A program made the translations under genes and the position numbers. From Aquatica leii (taxonomy: Eukaryota; Arthropoda; Insecta; Coleoptera; Lampyridae), in contig CM069435.1 in the NCBI GenBank assembly GCA_035610365.1, positions 10,008,001 through 10,072,000 of the forward strand: a stretch of DNA of 64,000 bases, read 5' to 3'. A model generated the notes under the pieces. The model ran no database searches and had not been told where the DNA came from. It saw only the letters and a list, made by a program, of their open reading frames with translations. Positions 54,521 to 64,000 of this stretch are shown piece by piece (within the stretch, counting starts at the first letter, position 1; each line of letters opens with the position of its first letter).

Positions 54521-56242
54521 TTATAACTTGTCTTTATTGTCATTTTTAACAAATCTGTGCACCAACGGACAAAGTAGCTCTAATTTAACTGGTGGATCAT
54601 CTTTATGTCGCGTGATTAAACTGATTACTATTGCAATTACTATAACAGGAAGGGCACCAACAAGAGAAATATACCACATAGAAAGCTGGTATAACACAAA
54701 AGGTTCTCCAGTAGGTACAGTAGTGCTAAAACAGAAGACATAAACTTACAGTAACAGTGTGGAAATGCTTACGGTGATGCTTCAAACGTAAAGTTGCATC
54801 CTTTAGTAGACACCGGTTTGGCGTAAGACTTGATCATTCCTTGGCTTTTAAAGTACTGATTACCAACAGCAATCCATCCAACAAACAAGAGCCCACCCAA
54901 GCCACCATAAAATGCTCCCTAATTTGTAATAATTAATAAAGATTTTATCATTGATCATAAATTACCTTTGCGTTTATAAACGGAACTAAGACGCCTAAGG
55001 TGAAGAGCGCTAGTAAAGGTCCATTTGCAATACCTTGTAACGTAACAAAAATTTGAAAAACTCCTCCCATTTGTTCGTATAAGAATATTAACGCTATACA
55101 AATTAATCCAGCAATAACTACGATAAATTTTAGAATGTTGCTTGCTTTCTTTTGAGTTATATCTTCTGGTAGAAAAGGCGAGACAAAATCTTCGTAAATC
55201 GTGCTTGATATCGTGTTTAATCCAGCTGATAAACTACTTAGAGAAGCGCTAAAAACACCCGCAATAAAAATACCTGGAATTAATGGAATGTTTCCTGCTA
55301 CGTCCATAAGAAAATGTGCTATCAATTGATCTGACCGTTGTATCTGATTACTTGACAGAGGATCACAATTCCAATAATTAGCGTAGATTATATTACCGGT
55401 AAAAATAGTAAGTGACGCTAACGTCATGTAACCGATGGCATACAACAGAAGAGCTCTAAAATTGATCAAATGAATATGAGTTGCAATAAAGTAGTACCAC
55501 TCACTGTTTAGTTTGAGCAAATGTAGGTAGCGCTAAGTACTTTTGCATGCTGCCTTGGTTCAGGGTAAAAAAAGGCATGTAGTTGAAAGTTCCTCCAATG
55601 ATCACGGACCAAAAAGAGTCTCGTTGAGTGGGATCCCAATTAAAACTAATTAGAGTTTAAGATGTGTTGTTATGCACTGTTAGGTTTTACCTACTCCCAT
55701 TCTAACCGTTTCCCTTTGACCGATGTGTTCCAAACGTTTTCCATTCCACCCGCTGACAGAACTCCCAAAACAAATACTGCAACGACGCTTATAATAATTC
55801 CTATAAATTGTAGAGCATCTGTCCACACAACTGCTTTTAAACCTCCTATCGTAGTGTAAAAAATACAAATGGCGCATACAACTGGCGTAATATAATGGAC
55901 GTGTATTCCACTCACTGTTTAAATAGAAATTACAATATTTTTACGTTTTTATTAAAATTCTTACCTTGTGAAAATGCAAGAGACGGTATGTAGATAATTA
56001 ACGGGTTGTACACAAATATAGTTAACGTATATAAGAATGATGCAAACACTCGCATTCTTTTATCAAAGCGAAGATTGAAATATTCGTAGATGCTGGTTAA
56101 TTGAAGTTTAAAGAAAACTGGCAAGTAAATCATCACACTAACAACGCAGATCACTGGTAAGGTGGCTACAATCCACCAGTAGTTTGATCCGTATAGATAC
56201 ACATCTGCTGGTATTGCCAGTAAGGATATTCCCGAGATTTGA
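54521..56242 (-). CDS. SLC5-family sodium:solute symporter gene 3, exons 2-8 (exon 1 outside or lost)
   Basis: Exons (minus): 55965-56242, 55695-55914, 55505-55645, 54966-55455, 54773-54918, 54521-54725. All junctions are GT-AG and phases match gene 2 exactly, as do the 278-nt and 141-nt exons. The 490-nt exon equals gene 2 exons 5 plus 6 (219+271), so that intron is absent here. Total 1480 nt open. Seen: SIYEYFNLRFDKR, TTIGGLKAVVWTDALQF, NQGSMQKYLALPT. The acceptor at 56243 expects a phase-2 exon 1 upstream, which was not found up to 64000. Either the intron exceeds 7.7 kb or the gene is 5'-incomplete. Confidence 0.9.
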
Positions 56243-56899
56243 CTACAAAAAAGAAAAACAAACTAAAAAAACTGCTACAGTTTGATAAACAACATAACAT
56301 TAAGAATTCAAGAAAGTTTGTTCTGAGCTCTGAAGATGTCCACTGCGACGTGTGACAAAATCTCAACTTGTGCGATAACAAAAAGAAAGTTATCAATCAA
56401 GTACTGTAAAAAATACTGTTTAATGACGATGAAAGTAAAGAGCTTAAACAAACATTAGACAAGAAGCAAGTTGAAACTAATGAAGAATGCAGTGGTGAAA
56501 ATGTGGAACTGGGTTATTCTTCATCTTCTTCGTATAATTAAATCCGATCAAATGCCATGTTCTTAGCCTCTACGGCGAGTTTATGTGCCATGACAAAAAA
56601 TCTATAGCGTAGTTCAAGAAATCGATGTGTAAACTGACAAATTTTTCATGTTTTAAGATGGTGAATATATATATAGTTATACATTCAATTTTTGGAATTG
56701 TAACCGCTCGTTTGAGCTCTTTCGACTTATGTATTTTACATAGCAGTTAGTCACTATGCTATGTTTTCTTGTTTGTTTACTGGTTTTTTTTTATATTTTT
56801 TATAAGTTGATGTGTTGTTTTGCCTTTTCTGTAATTTTCTGCCATTTTTTTAATGTCATTTATGACTTGATCGATCCTCTTAGCGGAGTTTAGGTCTTC
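56243..56899. other. Presumed intron 1 of SLC5 gene 3; no element recognised
   Basis: AT-rich. No exon with the EYLLGG signature of exon 1 was seen here or further right. Confidence 0.45.
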
Positions 56900-58960
56900 C
56901 TCTCTATCCAATGTTAAGTGGGTTTCATTTCATGATTTTCTTTATAATTGCTTCGTTTCCTCTTCTTTGCACGTGTCCGTACCACTTCATTCTCTTAGCT
57001 TTAATTATTCTTGTTATGATTTCGTTTTCTAGTGTTTCATTCACTTCTGTATTCATGTGTCTTCTATATTTTCCGTTTATTTTCTTGGGTCCCATTATTT
57101 CTTTATTTTGTCTTCATCGTTATTTGTTAGGCATATGGTATCTCCGGCATAGGTTACTACAGGTCTTATAGCTGATCTGTATAGCATAAGTTTCGTTTTA
57201 TTACGTATATGTTTACTTCTCATTATTTCTTTGTATCTATGGAAAGTGCAATGTCCGGCTTTTATTCTTTGCTTCTATGCTTTTGTCGTTTTTATTATTT
57301 ATTATTACTCCCAAGTATCTATAGTTTTGTATCACTTCGTACTTATGTTTCCCTATTTTCGTTGCTTGTTCTTCTTCTGTTTACTCACTTTTCCTTGTGA
57401 TTTTCATATATTTTGTCTTTTTTTTTATTGCCTGTAGTTATCACAATTCATTAGATCTCCTTTTTTGGGTATTGGTCTAATAATTCCTATTTTCCATTCT
57501 TGCAGTATTGTTTCCGTTTCCCATGTTTTACATATTATTCCGTATAATCTTTCTCTCAGTTCTTTCCCCCCTCACTTTAACATTTTGTTACATATATTAT
57601 CTGTTTCTGCCGCTTTTTGATTTTTTCTACTTCTTGTTTTTGTGGTGCTCTTATATTGTCCTCCTCAACTTCATCTTAGAATTCTTCTTCTTGTTCTGTT
57701 TCTTTTTTTTGTTTTTCAGATAGATAATTTTTCCATCCGTCCTTAACTGTTGGTATAGCTTAGTATTGCAATTATTATCATTCCTTATTTCATCTTTTAG
57801 TTTGTTGATGTATTCACGTTTCTTTTCTGACATTAATTTTGCGCATTCTTTTCTTATTCTTATTATTATCTTTTCGCATTCTTCATCAAACCATCCGTTT
57901 CTATTTTTAATTCGCTTCGTGGCAATTTTCTTTTCTGCTGGTTTTATAATAATTGTTTTAATTGTATTTCACTCTTCCTCTATACTTTCTTTTTTGTTCT
58001 TCGTCTGCAGTAGGTTGCTTATCTCATTTTCGTATGTCTTCATTTATTAATTTTTCTATAGTTTTTCTATGTCCCATTTCTTTTTAACTTGTTGTCTATG
58101 TTTCTCTTGCACCATTCTTAGTTTCATTTTTGTTATAACCAGGTTGTGATCTGTTTCTACGCTAGTTCTTCTGTATGATCTTACATTCTCAATTATGCTC
58201 TCTCTTTTTCTTTTAATTAAAATATAGTCTATTTGATTGTCTTTATTCTTTCCCGGTATATTCCATGTGATTCTATGTTCTTTTTTGTGTTTAAATTTCA
58301 TACTTACAATATACATATCCATTTCTGTTGCTAGGTGACATCTGTTGTTATTTCGTGGATAGTTTCTTTTCCAACCTCGTCTTTTATGAAATCTTCTCTT
58401 CCTGTTTTTGCATTGTAGTCTCCTAATACTATTAATGTATCGTGTTTGGATATTTTTTCACAAGTTTCTTGTAGTTTGTTATAGAAAACTTCTTTCTCTT
58501 CTATTGCGGCTCCTTCCGTATGTGCATAAGCATTTATTATGGATATGTTAGCTATTGTAGTTTTAATTCTTAGATATGATATTCTTCCGTCTATTTTTTT
58601 AAATTGTATTAGTTTGTTCATAATTTTTTTTCTATCATGAATGCACTTCCATGTTGATCCTGTTTTTCATTTCCTGCATAGAATATTGTATATTTTGCTT
58701 TGTCTACTCTTTCTTCGCCTTCCCATGTTATCTCTTGTAGTGCTAATGCACTAATTTTGTATCGTTCCATCCTCTATCTATTTCTTCTATTTTACATGTT
58801 TCTAATAGTGTTCTAATGTTCCATGTTCCTATTTTAATAATGTATCTTTTTTTATTCACTCGTTTTTTCTTGTATATTTTACTGTTTCGTCTTGTTCTAT
58901 TGTTTTCTTTTGTTTTTTCTCTTTTGTCAAATGTATTTTACATCTCTATTAAACCAAGTG
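56900..58960 (-). pseudogene. RTE-like LINE (endonuclease, partial RT)
   Basis: Minus strand, from right to left: IGTWNIRTLLETCKIEE (about 58855-58800), endonuclease with INAYAHTEGA, LIVLGDYNAKTGRED (58480-58390), NQIDYILIKRKRESII and TSVETDHNLVI (58240-58130, carrying a TDH in place of SDH). A linker (57833-57651) and RT N-terminal motif (WKIGIIRPIPKKGDLMNCDNYR, about 57510-57440) follow. The C-terminal region reads KYEVIQNYRYLGVIINNKND and LYRSAIRPVVTYAGDTICL (57340-57110). The YxDD block is deleted. Plus-strand T-rich open frames here are shadows. Confidence 0.8.
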
Positions 58961-59079
58961 CTGTATATGTCAAATTATTTCCCCTTTTGTGAAATCTTAC
59001 TTATTTCACATTGTTATTAAAAATGAATGTTGGAAGAACTAAATTTTGAACGAGGTACGTGCTTTAGTAATCAAAGAAA

Positions 59080-59605
59080 AGAAGGATGGTACTTTTAATC
59101 CTATTTTGCATTTTGCCCGTCTTGTTATCTGTTAATGTTTGTTTAAATTGATTCATTCATTTCGTGCTGTTTACCATATTTATTTTTGTGTTTTGTTTTT
59201 GATATCTGTATAATTTTGTATTATTCCTATTAGCTTTTTTTATTAAACCCATCGTTTTATAGCAATCCACCCAGTCTTCTTGATTTTCATTAGTTTAGTG
59301 CTATTCTTACAAATTTCTTGGTATGTCCTACGAGCTATTTCCTTCTCTGATTTTAACTATTTTAATACCCTCCTTCTTTATTTGCATAATTTTTTTTGCA
59401 TTTCTCATTAAACCATTCCTTCATTTTCTCTACGTTTTTTCTCCTAGTGTTTTATCTGCGGCACACGCAATACATCTTTTTAGTTTACTCCCTTTTTCTT
59501 CTATGTTCTCGTCTTTTGGAAAACCTGCCAAATTTCCCAGTCTTGTTCCATTATTGTTTGGTTTTCTGTTAAGTTTTTTAGCTCTCTAGTATTCTTCTTT
59601 GAATT
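59080..59605 (-). pseudogene. RTE-like LINE linker fragment
   Basis: The minus strand reads LTENQTIMEQDWEIWQVF, then after shifts CIACAADKTLGEK, MKEWFNEKCKKNYANK and a KSEKEIARRTYQ run. This resembles the segment between endonuclease and RT in RTE-type elements (compare ECEKIIIRIRKECAKLMSEK near 57870). A separate copy from 56900-58960. Confidence 0.55.
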
Positions 59606-60395
59606 AAAATGGCCAGATTGCTTGCGTCGGTATCTAAAACAAATTTTTCATCTTCTCTTGGATAACTTAAAATCGGCGAAGTGACTAGGGCCTGTTTTAG
59701 TTGATAGAAAGCATTTTTTCAATCTTCATTCCATCTAAATTCTGTTCTTTCTTTGGTCAATTCATTCCAAATTTTCGAGCGCTCGTCTTGTTTTCTTCTT
59801 AGGTTAGTCAGCCTCAAATTCTTGAAGACTTTTGAACTCGATATTTAATTTGAGCTTGATACACTGGTTGAAGATTAGCATCTCCGTATCTCATTTCTAA
59901 ACGTGAAATTAAGAGTTCGTAATTTCCTTGTCGGTGGTCAGGAACAGCCTGCAAAATTTCAAACGCTTCTTCACGTAAGGACGCTATTAAAGACGTCACT
60001 TTCTGTTTGTTGCTCCAACCATTAGCTGTAGCTGCGACATCTAACTGCTTGTAGTAGGTTGACCATGGAACTTTACCATCAAAAGTTGGAGGTACAATTT
60101 TAAACTTGTGAGTGGTTTCTTCTCGATGATTTTTAAACCTTTGCTTGTGACACTTTTCTCGCCGTGACAATTCATTTGGTTCATTCTTTCTTTAAGCAGT
60201 TGTATTCCTTCTCTTAATGTTTTCTATAGTTTGTCTTTTATGGTTCTTGAATTTTCTTCTATTTTCTGCAAATGTTTGTAAAACTTTTCTTCCATTTTTC
60301 TAGAATTTTCGGATAGTTTTTCTCGCATATTTTTATTTACCTATTTTTGACCAGTTGTTATTGATTCGAAAAATTCAAATAGTTTTGCATCCATT
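59606..60395 (-). pseudogene. gypsy family A copy, gag plus RT/RNase H junction, internally deleted
   Basis: The start codon at 60393-60395 (minus) opens MDAKLFEFFESITT, then the MREKLSENSRKMEEK coiled coil. 60170-59814 is the gag core (VPWSTYYKQLDVAATANGW, LREEAFEILQAVPDH, LEMRYGDANLQ), parallel to 36179-36490. After FKSLQEFE near 59815 the sequence jumps to the RT/RNase H border (NRIWMEX-type, then SHFADFKLSKRR, near 59755-59640), matching 38480-38570. About 2 kb of gag-pol is therefore deleted. Confidence 0.82.
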
Positions 60396-60469
60396 TTTGT
60401 TTGATAACGAGTTACCGGTATAAGTTTTAACACGGATAAACAATACTGAATTTTTTAACACCCGATACT

Positions 60470-60830
60470 AGTTTAACAAAATGGAACAGATAGAATTACA
60501 CGCTATAAACAAATTAAACAATTGATTATTTACGCAATAAATATTTTTATTACGGGAACGATATTAAATTATTTATTAATATTCATCTAAAAACTGACAC
60601 TTGTTTACATTAAAGTCACGTACGTTTTTACTTCGTTGTATTTATCTCGAACACGCGTTGATTACTTATTTATTTAAATATCTTTTCAACATTGCCGACT
60701 TCAAATCACTGACCTATTATTCGTTTGTACCGCTTTTATACATTTCCGCTATCTTTCGAGAATTTTCTATATCTTTTCGTAAACGTTCTAGGCGCCGACA
60801 ACAACTTTGCGAAGGTTTTATTATATTATG
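60470..60830 (-). repeat. gypsy family A 5' LTR, partly decayed
   Basis: The reverse complement keeps CTAGAACG, AAAGATATAGAAAATTCTCG, GGTCAGTGATT and CAACGCGTGT blocks in the order of the 40733-41181 LTR. The start of U3 is lost. It lies directly upstream of the gag start at 60395. Confidence 0.7.
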
Positions 60831-60839
60831 TTTTAGCTT

Positions 60840-61260
60840 ATTATATAAAATTCTCTCATTTATTTTTTTGAGTTCTATTAAATTCTTTCTCGACTTTTTA
60901 CTTATCAGGAAAGCCATTCTATTCTGTCTCTGTTTTTCTTTTCTTCTATACAAAATTGTATATTTACCGCACTTTTCTTTTCTTATTCCTCTGTTCTCTT
61001 TTATTCGTTTTCTTCTTCATTGCCTTGTCATCATTTTTTTAATTTTCCGTCCGTATCAGTTTTTTTGCTTAGTTCTGGTAATCAATTGTTTAATGAAGAG
61101 CTCGCCATCTGGTGACCTTTCGTTCACAGTGCGTTTGTTGTCGATTTTAATTCCGTTTTCATTATCTACTAAAATTCCAAGCTCTTCTATTTCATACATC
61201 TCATTTTATTTTATTACTTCATCCTTTTTTCGATTTTTTGTGTAATTTAAAAATTTTGTT
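60840..61260 (-). other. Lysine-rich minus-strand frame, unidentified
   Basis: The minus strand reads INERILYNKLKHNIIKPSQ and GILVDNENGIKIDNKR, resembling LINE endonuclease-RT linkers, but no catalytic motif is present. The 214-codon plus-strand open frame (60601-61245) is Phe/Ser/Ile-rich and looks like its AT-rich complement. Confidence 0.3.
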
Positions 61261-61439
61261 TAAATAGCAAATTTAATACGTATAGTTTTTTTTAAACCTT
61301 ATTAAACAGCTGTTTAACTAATCAAAAATTATCATAAAAAAGAGCTAGGCTACAGATGAAAAACAACTGTCTGCTTCAACTCATAATTAACATTGCTAAA
61401 ACTATGTTTTTGTAACCTATTTATCCACACAAAAATCAC

Positions 61440-63330
61440 ACACGTAAGCTTTCTTTTTGTCACTACCAGCACAATCTTTATGTGACCATCTGTAGCAAAT
61501 TAAATACTGTATCCAGGCTTCTCCATGTTAGTCCATTAAATAATGTCCAGTGCAAAAAATACACTCTGCGTTACTTTCTTGATCGGCGTCCATAGCTGAG
61601 TCATCATTATACGGAAGATCTTCTAAGGAGACCGAGAATTCACTTTCTTCTTCTACTTTCTTTACCTTTTTATTTTTGCTCAACGTCTTCGTTTTAGTTT
61701 TACTTAATTTTTTAAATTTTGGCAACTGTTTTTTCTTTTTCAGTGATTCTTTCCTTTGTTTCTTTTTAACACTAGCTTCTAATTCATGTTTGTAGAGTCT
61801 ACTTGTAATTAACCCAGCAGAACCGGTTTTACGTCCCCTGTTTGAAGTAGGTATCAATGAACTGCAGGATGGTAAAGGTGAAATGTTTTGGACTTTTACA
61901 ATGTTTGATGATTTAACATCGCTACCCGTTTGTTATTTTGGGGGAGTATTTTCAAGAGACAGTTGAAATGAGCTATTGGTGTGGTCTGGTTCGGACGAGG
62001 TTGAGTTCTTTCTTTGTTTCTCTATAAGAAAGTTTACTTTTGAAAATATTTCGATCTAATGTAAAAATTCTTGCTTTACGAAACCCTTTGCCGAATATCT
62101 CAGTAGTAGCACATTTCTGCGAAGCAGGGCAGATTAATTTGCATATTTGAAAAAGACTTACATTTTGAGAAGAGTTATTCTTTAGCCAATTTTGGATTTC
62201 TCTTGATTTTTATAACTTCAATGAAGATATAAAAGATAAATCTAAGGGTTAAATTTTATGCGATGCATGTGGAGGAATACAAACAATAGAAACATAATTG
62301 TTTTTAGCTAGGTCTATAACGTCCAGATTCCGTGTATGGCTATAATGGCCGTTAAGAATGAGCAACACGCGATCTTTTTCTGAAGATTTAATGTGATTGA
62401 TAAAATGTTGCATCCATCGCGTAAAGATGTGATTTTGTATCTATCCTGAAGGGTGACACTCAGCGATGGACCCTGCCGGAGCTCCGTCTCAGCCTTCATA
62501 TTTTGGCGTGGAAATACAAACAACGAAAGAACGAATCCTTGCATGTAACAACGGTTACAAGTGCTCCTCTTTCTGCAGCAGTCACGGCTCCCACTTGTTT
62601 TTTTCCTTTTTAGGGTGATGACTCTAACAATCTTGGATTGTACCAGTTTCGTCTATATTATAGACTCTTAGGAGATTAAAGTTTATCTTCTCCATAGCTG
62701 GTCCCAGAATATTGAAAAAAAAATTTGATATTCTCTGGGGTAAAATCTTTTATTCTATTTTTTGAAATCTTCTGCAGTTTTCTCAAAATAGATTGGGATG
62801 GCGTCAGAAGAAATTTCGGAACCATTTCTGTTTGAAAAGAAATAGGGAAGGTTCTTTCTTATAGCAAGTTGGTATGCCAGCTTGCGAATATCTGTAACTT
62901 CTAAAGCATAATATCTTCTGTCCATTTCCAAACAGTACTGTACCATGTTTTCTTCCATTTCAGCCGATAAAACTGGTTTTTGACGTAGTCGTACATACAT
63001 TGTACTTCTAAGGATTTGCCACTTTTGACATACAATTCGAGGGTTGATTTTGGAACAGTGAAACACTTTGACGCTTTTAAATATCCCATTTTCTTAGATT
63101 TAACAGCAGCTTCAATGGCATTTCTCACATTTCCATATTTTAAGAAATTGGGTTCCTTATTTTGGATATTCAATTTTAAAATACCTTTCTTATCCAAAAT
63201 TAAGCAACGCTTTATGTTCAAGGTTACGTGGTTAAAACGAAGAAAAAAAGACAGAAATGTTTGATTGCAATATTCGACAACTAAAAAAAGAAGTAAATCA
63301 TTTGTAACAACGGGAAAAAGTTTTGACAAT
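61440..63330 (-). pseudogene. pogo/Tigger-like transposase with PHD-like C-terminal finger, decayed
   Basis: Minus strand: 63150-63000 is a psq helix-turn-helix (NVRNAIEAAVKSKKMGYLKA, FTVPKSTLE). 63000-62800 is the CENP-B-like second domain (PVLSAEMEENMVQYCLEMDR, DIRKLAYQLAIRKNLPYFF). The DDE region (62700-62000) is broken, with YNIDETGTI-like and GCNILSITL remnants. 61857-61528 is a basic tail (TSNRGRKTGSAGLITSR, then Lys repeats), after which comes ECIFC, W-x-QY-x-IC, W-x-HKDCAG and YVCDFC (61560-61440), a C4HC3-like finger. Presumably the autonomous type behind related relics at 11080 and 33190. Confidence 0.78.
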
Positions 63331-64000
63331 TAGTAAATTTCATTGATATATTAATGTCAAAGAAACGTAGGTTGGAAATGATAAAATATTAATGACAAAA
63401 CAAGAAAACCAAAAGAAAAAAACTATAACGTATCAGATTTTGAGCAAGTTTCCGACTTGAGCTTGTCAAAAAAAAATCTATTGCAAAATACTCTCTGTAG
63501 AAATCATGCCTCGTTTTTTTTGACCGGTTTATATTTTTGATGATACTTTTGTGCATTTTTGCCGTACTAAAAATTTTTGATGTTCTTTATATTGTAGTAG
63601 AAATGTATCTAAGAAAACTGTTGATGTGTTGTTTGATTTGTTTGGCTTGTTTTAGTGAACTTCTCTCGGATCTACTGCGGTAAAAGAGAATTTTAATAAA
63701 TGACTTTTTTAAGCCGATTTGTAGCTATATTCAAGATTATTACCAATTCCGTAAACGTTTGGGCTATTTTTATCTAGACAAAAGAGTCATTTGTTAACTG
63801 AGTTAAAAATTACTCACAAAGTATTCATAGCAAATATTTTTGACTTTGGTAGTTCCAGATCCGGGTTTGTGCTTCGTAAGATACTTATTTTTATAAGTCT
63901 AGTCAAAGAAGAATCTTAAAGATTTTTAGATTTTAACCGATGAAAGACTCTCGTAGTTAATTTCTAATATCTGCGGGAAAATGATTTTTTATAAATTTCT
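63331..64000. other. No recognisable gene
   Basis: AT-rich sequence without coding, repeat or terminal-repeat signals that I can support. Confidence 0.5.

Noticed and set aside
57209-58050. Several plus-strand hydrophobic open frames
   Set aside because: They are complements of the minus-strand RTE-like LINE, whose endonuclease and RT motifs are in the correct order.
60601-61245. 214-codon plus-strand open frame rich in Phe, Ser and Ile, resembling a membrane protein
   Set aside because: It overlaps a decayed gypsy A LTR and a Lys-rich minus-strand frame; AT-rich complement of Lys/Asn codons gives Phe/Ile/Leu. No start context or conserved motif.
56243-64000. Exon 1 of SLC5 gene 3
   Set aside because: No frame with the EYLLGG signature and a phase-2 donor was found; left as unresolved.
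1-64000. CRISPR arrays, tRNA or rRNA genes, bacterial operons
   Set aside because: No regularly spaced short repeats with unique spacers, no cloverleaf or rRNA-like sequence was recognised; gene structure is eukaryotic.

Overview
This window is eukaryotic nuclear DNA from an insect, probably a beetle. Its host genes are split by GT-AG introns, and nearly all of those introns are only 45-51 bp, a size I associate with Coleoptera. The sequence is AT-rich and mostly transposable elements of typical insect families (Ty3/gypsy, BEL/Pao, Penelope-like, Jockey/RTE-type LINEs, piggyBac, hAT, pogo/Tigger). The order is inferred, not proven. There is no bacterial-style gene organisation, CRISPR, rRNA or tRNA. 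Host content is a tandem cluster of SLC5-family sodium:solute symporter genes, all on the minus strand. Gene 1 contributes only exon 1 (9939-10105); the rest must lie left of position 1. Gene 2 is complete (31881-42379, eight exons, 548 codons, no in-frame stop). Gene 3 (54521-56242) has exons 2-8 intact, but no exon 1 was found before the right edge. 

Layout: 1-3460 two chimeric, decayed gypsy elements; 3684-7952 a ZBED/hAT-like gene (-) broken by a piggyBac (4644-6857, TTAA duplication) and a solo Penelope terminal repeat (7527-7857, 13-bp duplication); 8330-8751 a pogo-type MITE; 9939-10105 SLC5 gene 1 exon 1; 11080-11590 pogo relic; 11600-14700 Jockey-like LINE; 15265-18150 a second LINE (-); 18330-24100 a piggyBac split by a Penelope element that is itself split by a hAT (three nested layers); 24121-30053 BEL/Pao; 31141-31680 unidentified fragment; 31881-42379 SLC5 gene 2, whose fourth intron has grown to 8.6 kb by swallowing a pogo relic, an RTE endonuclease fragment, a second ZBED copy with a solo LTR, and a gypsy element; 43640-47915 two Penelope-like copies head to head; 49092-51120 a non-coding element with 572-bp direct terminal repeats; 51271-51500 a 30-bp tandem repeat; 51540-53440 gypsy relic (-); 54521-56242 SLC5 gene 3; 56900-61260 LINE and gypsy relics; 61440-63330 a pogo-like transposase relic (-). 

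The most unusual feature is in gypsy family A. Its long 3' reading frame runs from integrase into a C-terminal domain that I read as a TARG1/OARD1-type macrodomain (ADP-ribose hydrolase fold), sitting just before the polypurine tract and 3' LTR. Two independently decayed copies carry it (2255-2560 and about 40330-40650), so it belongs to the element and is not a chance neighbour. Target-site duplications and restored reading frames let several insertions be ordered in time directly from this sequence.
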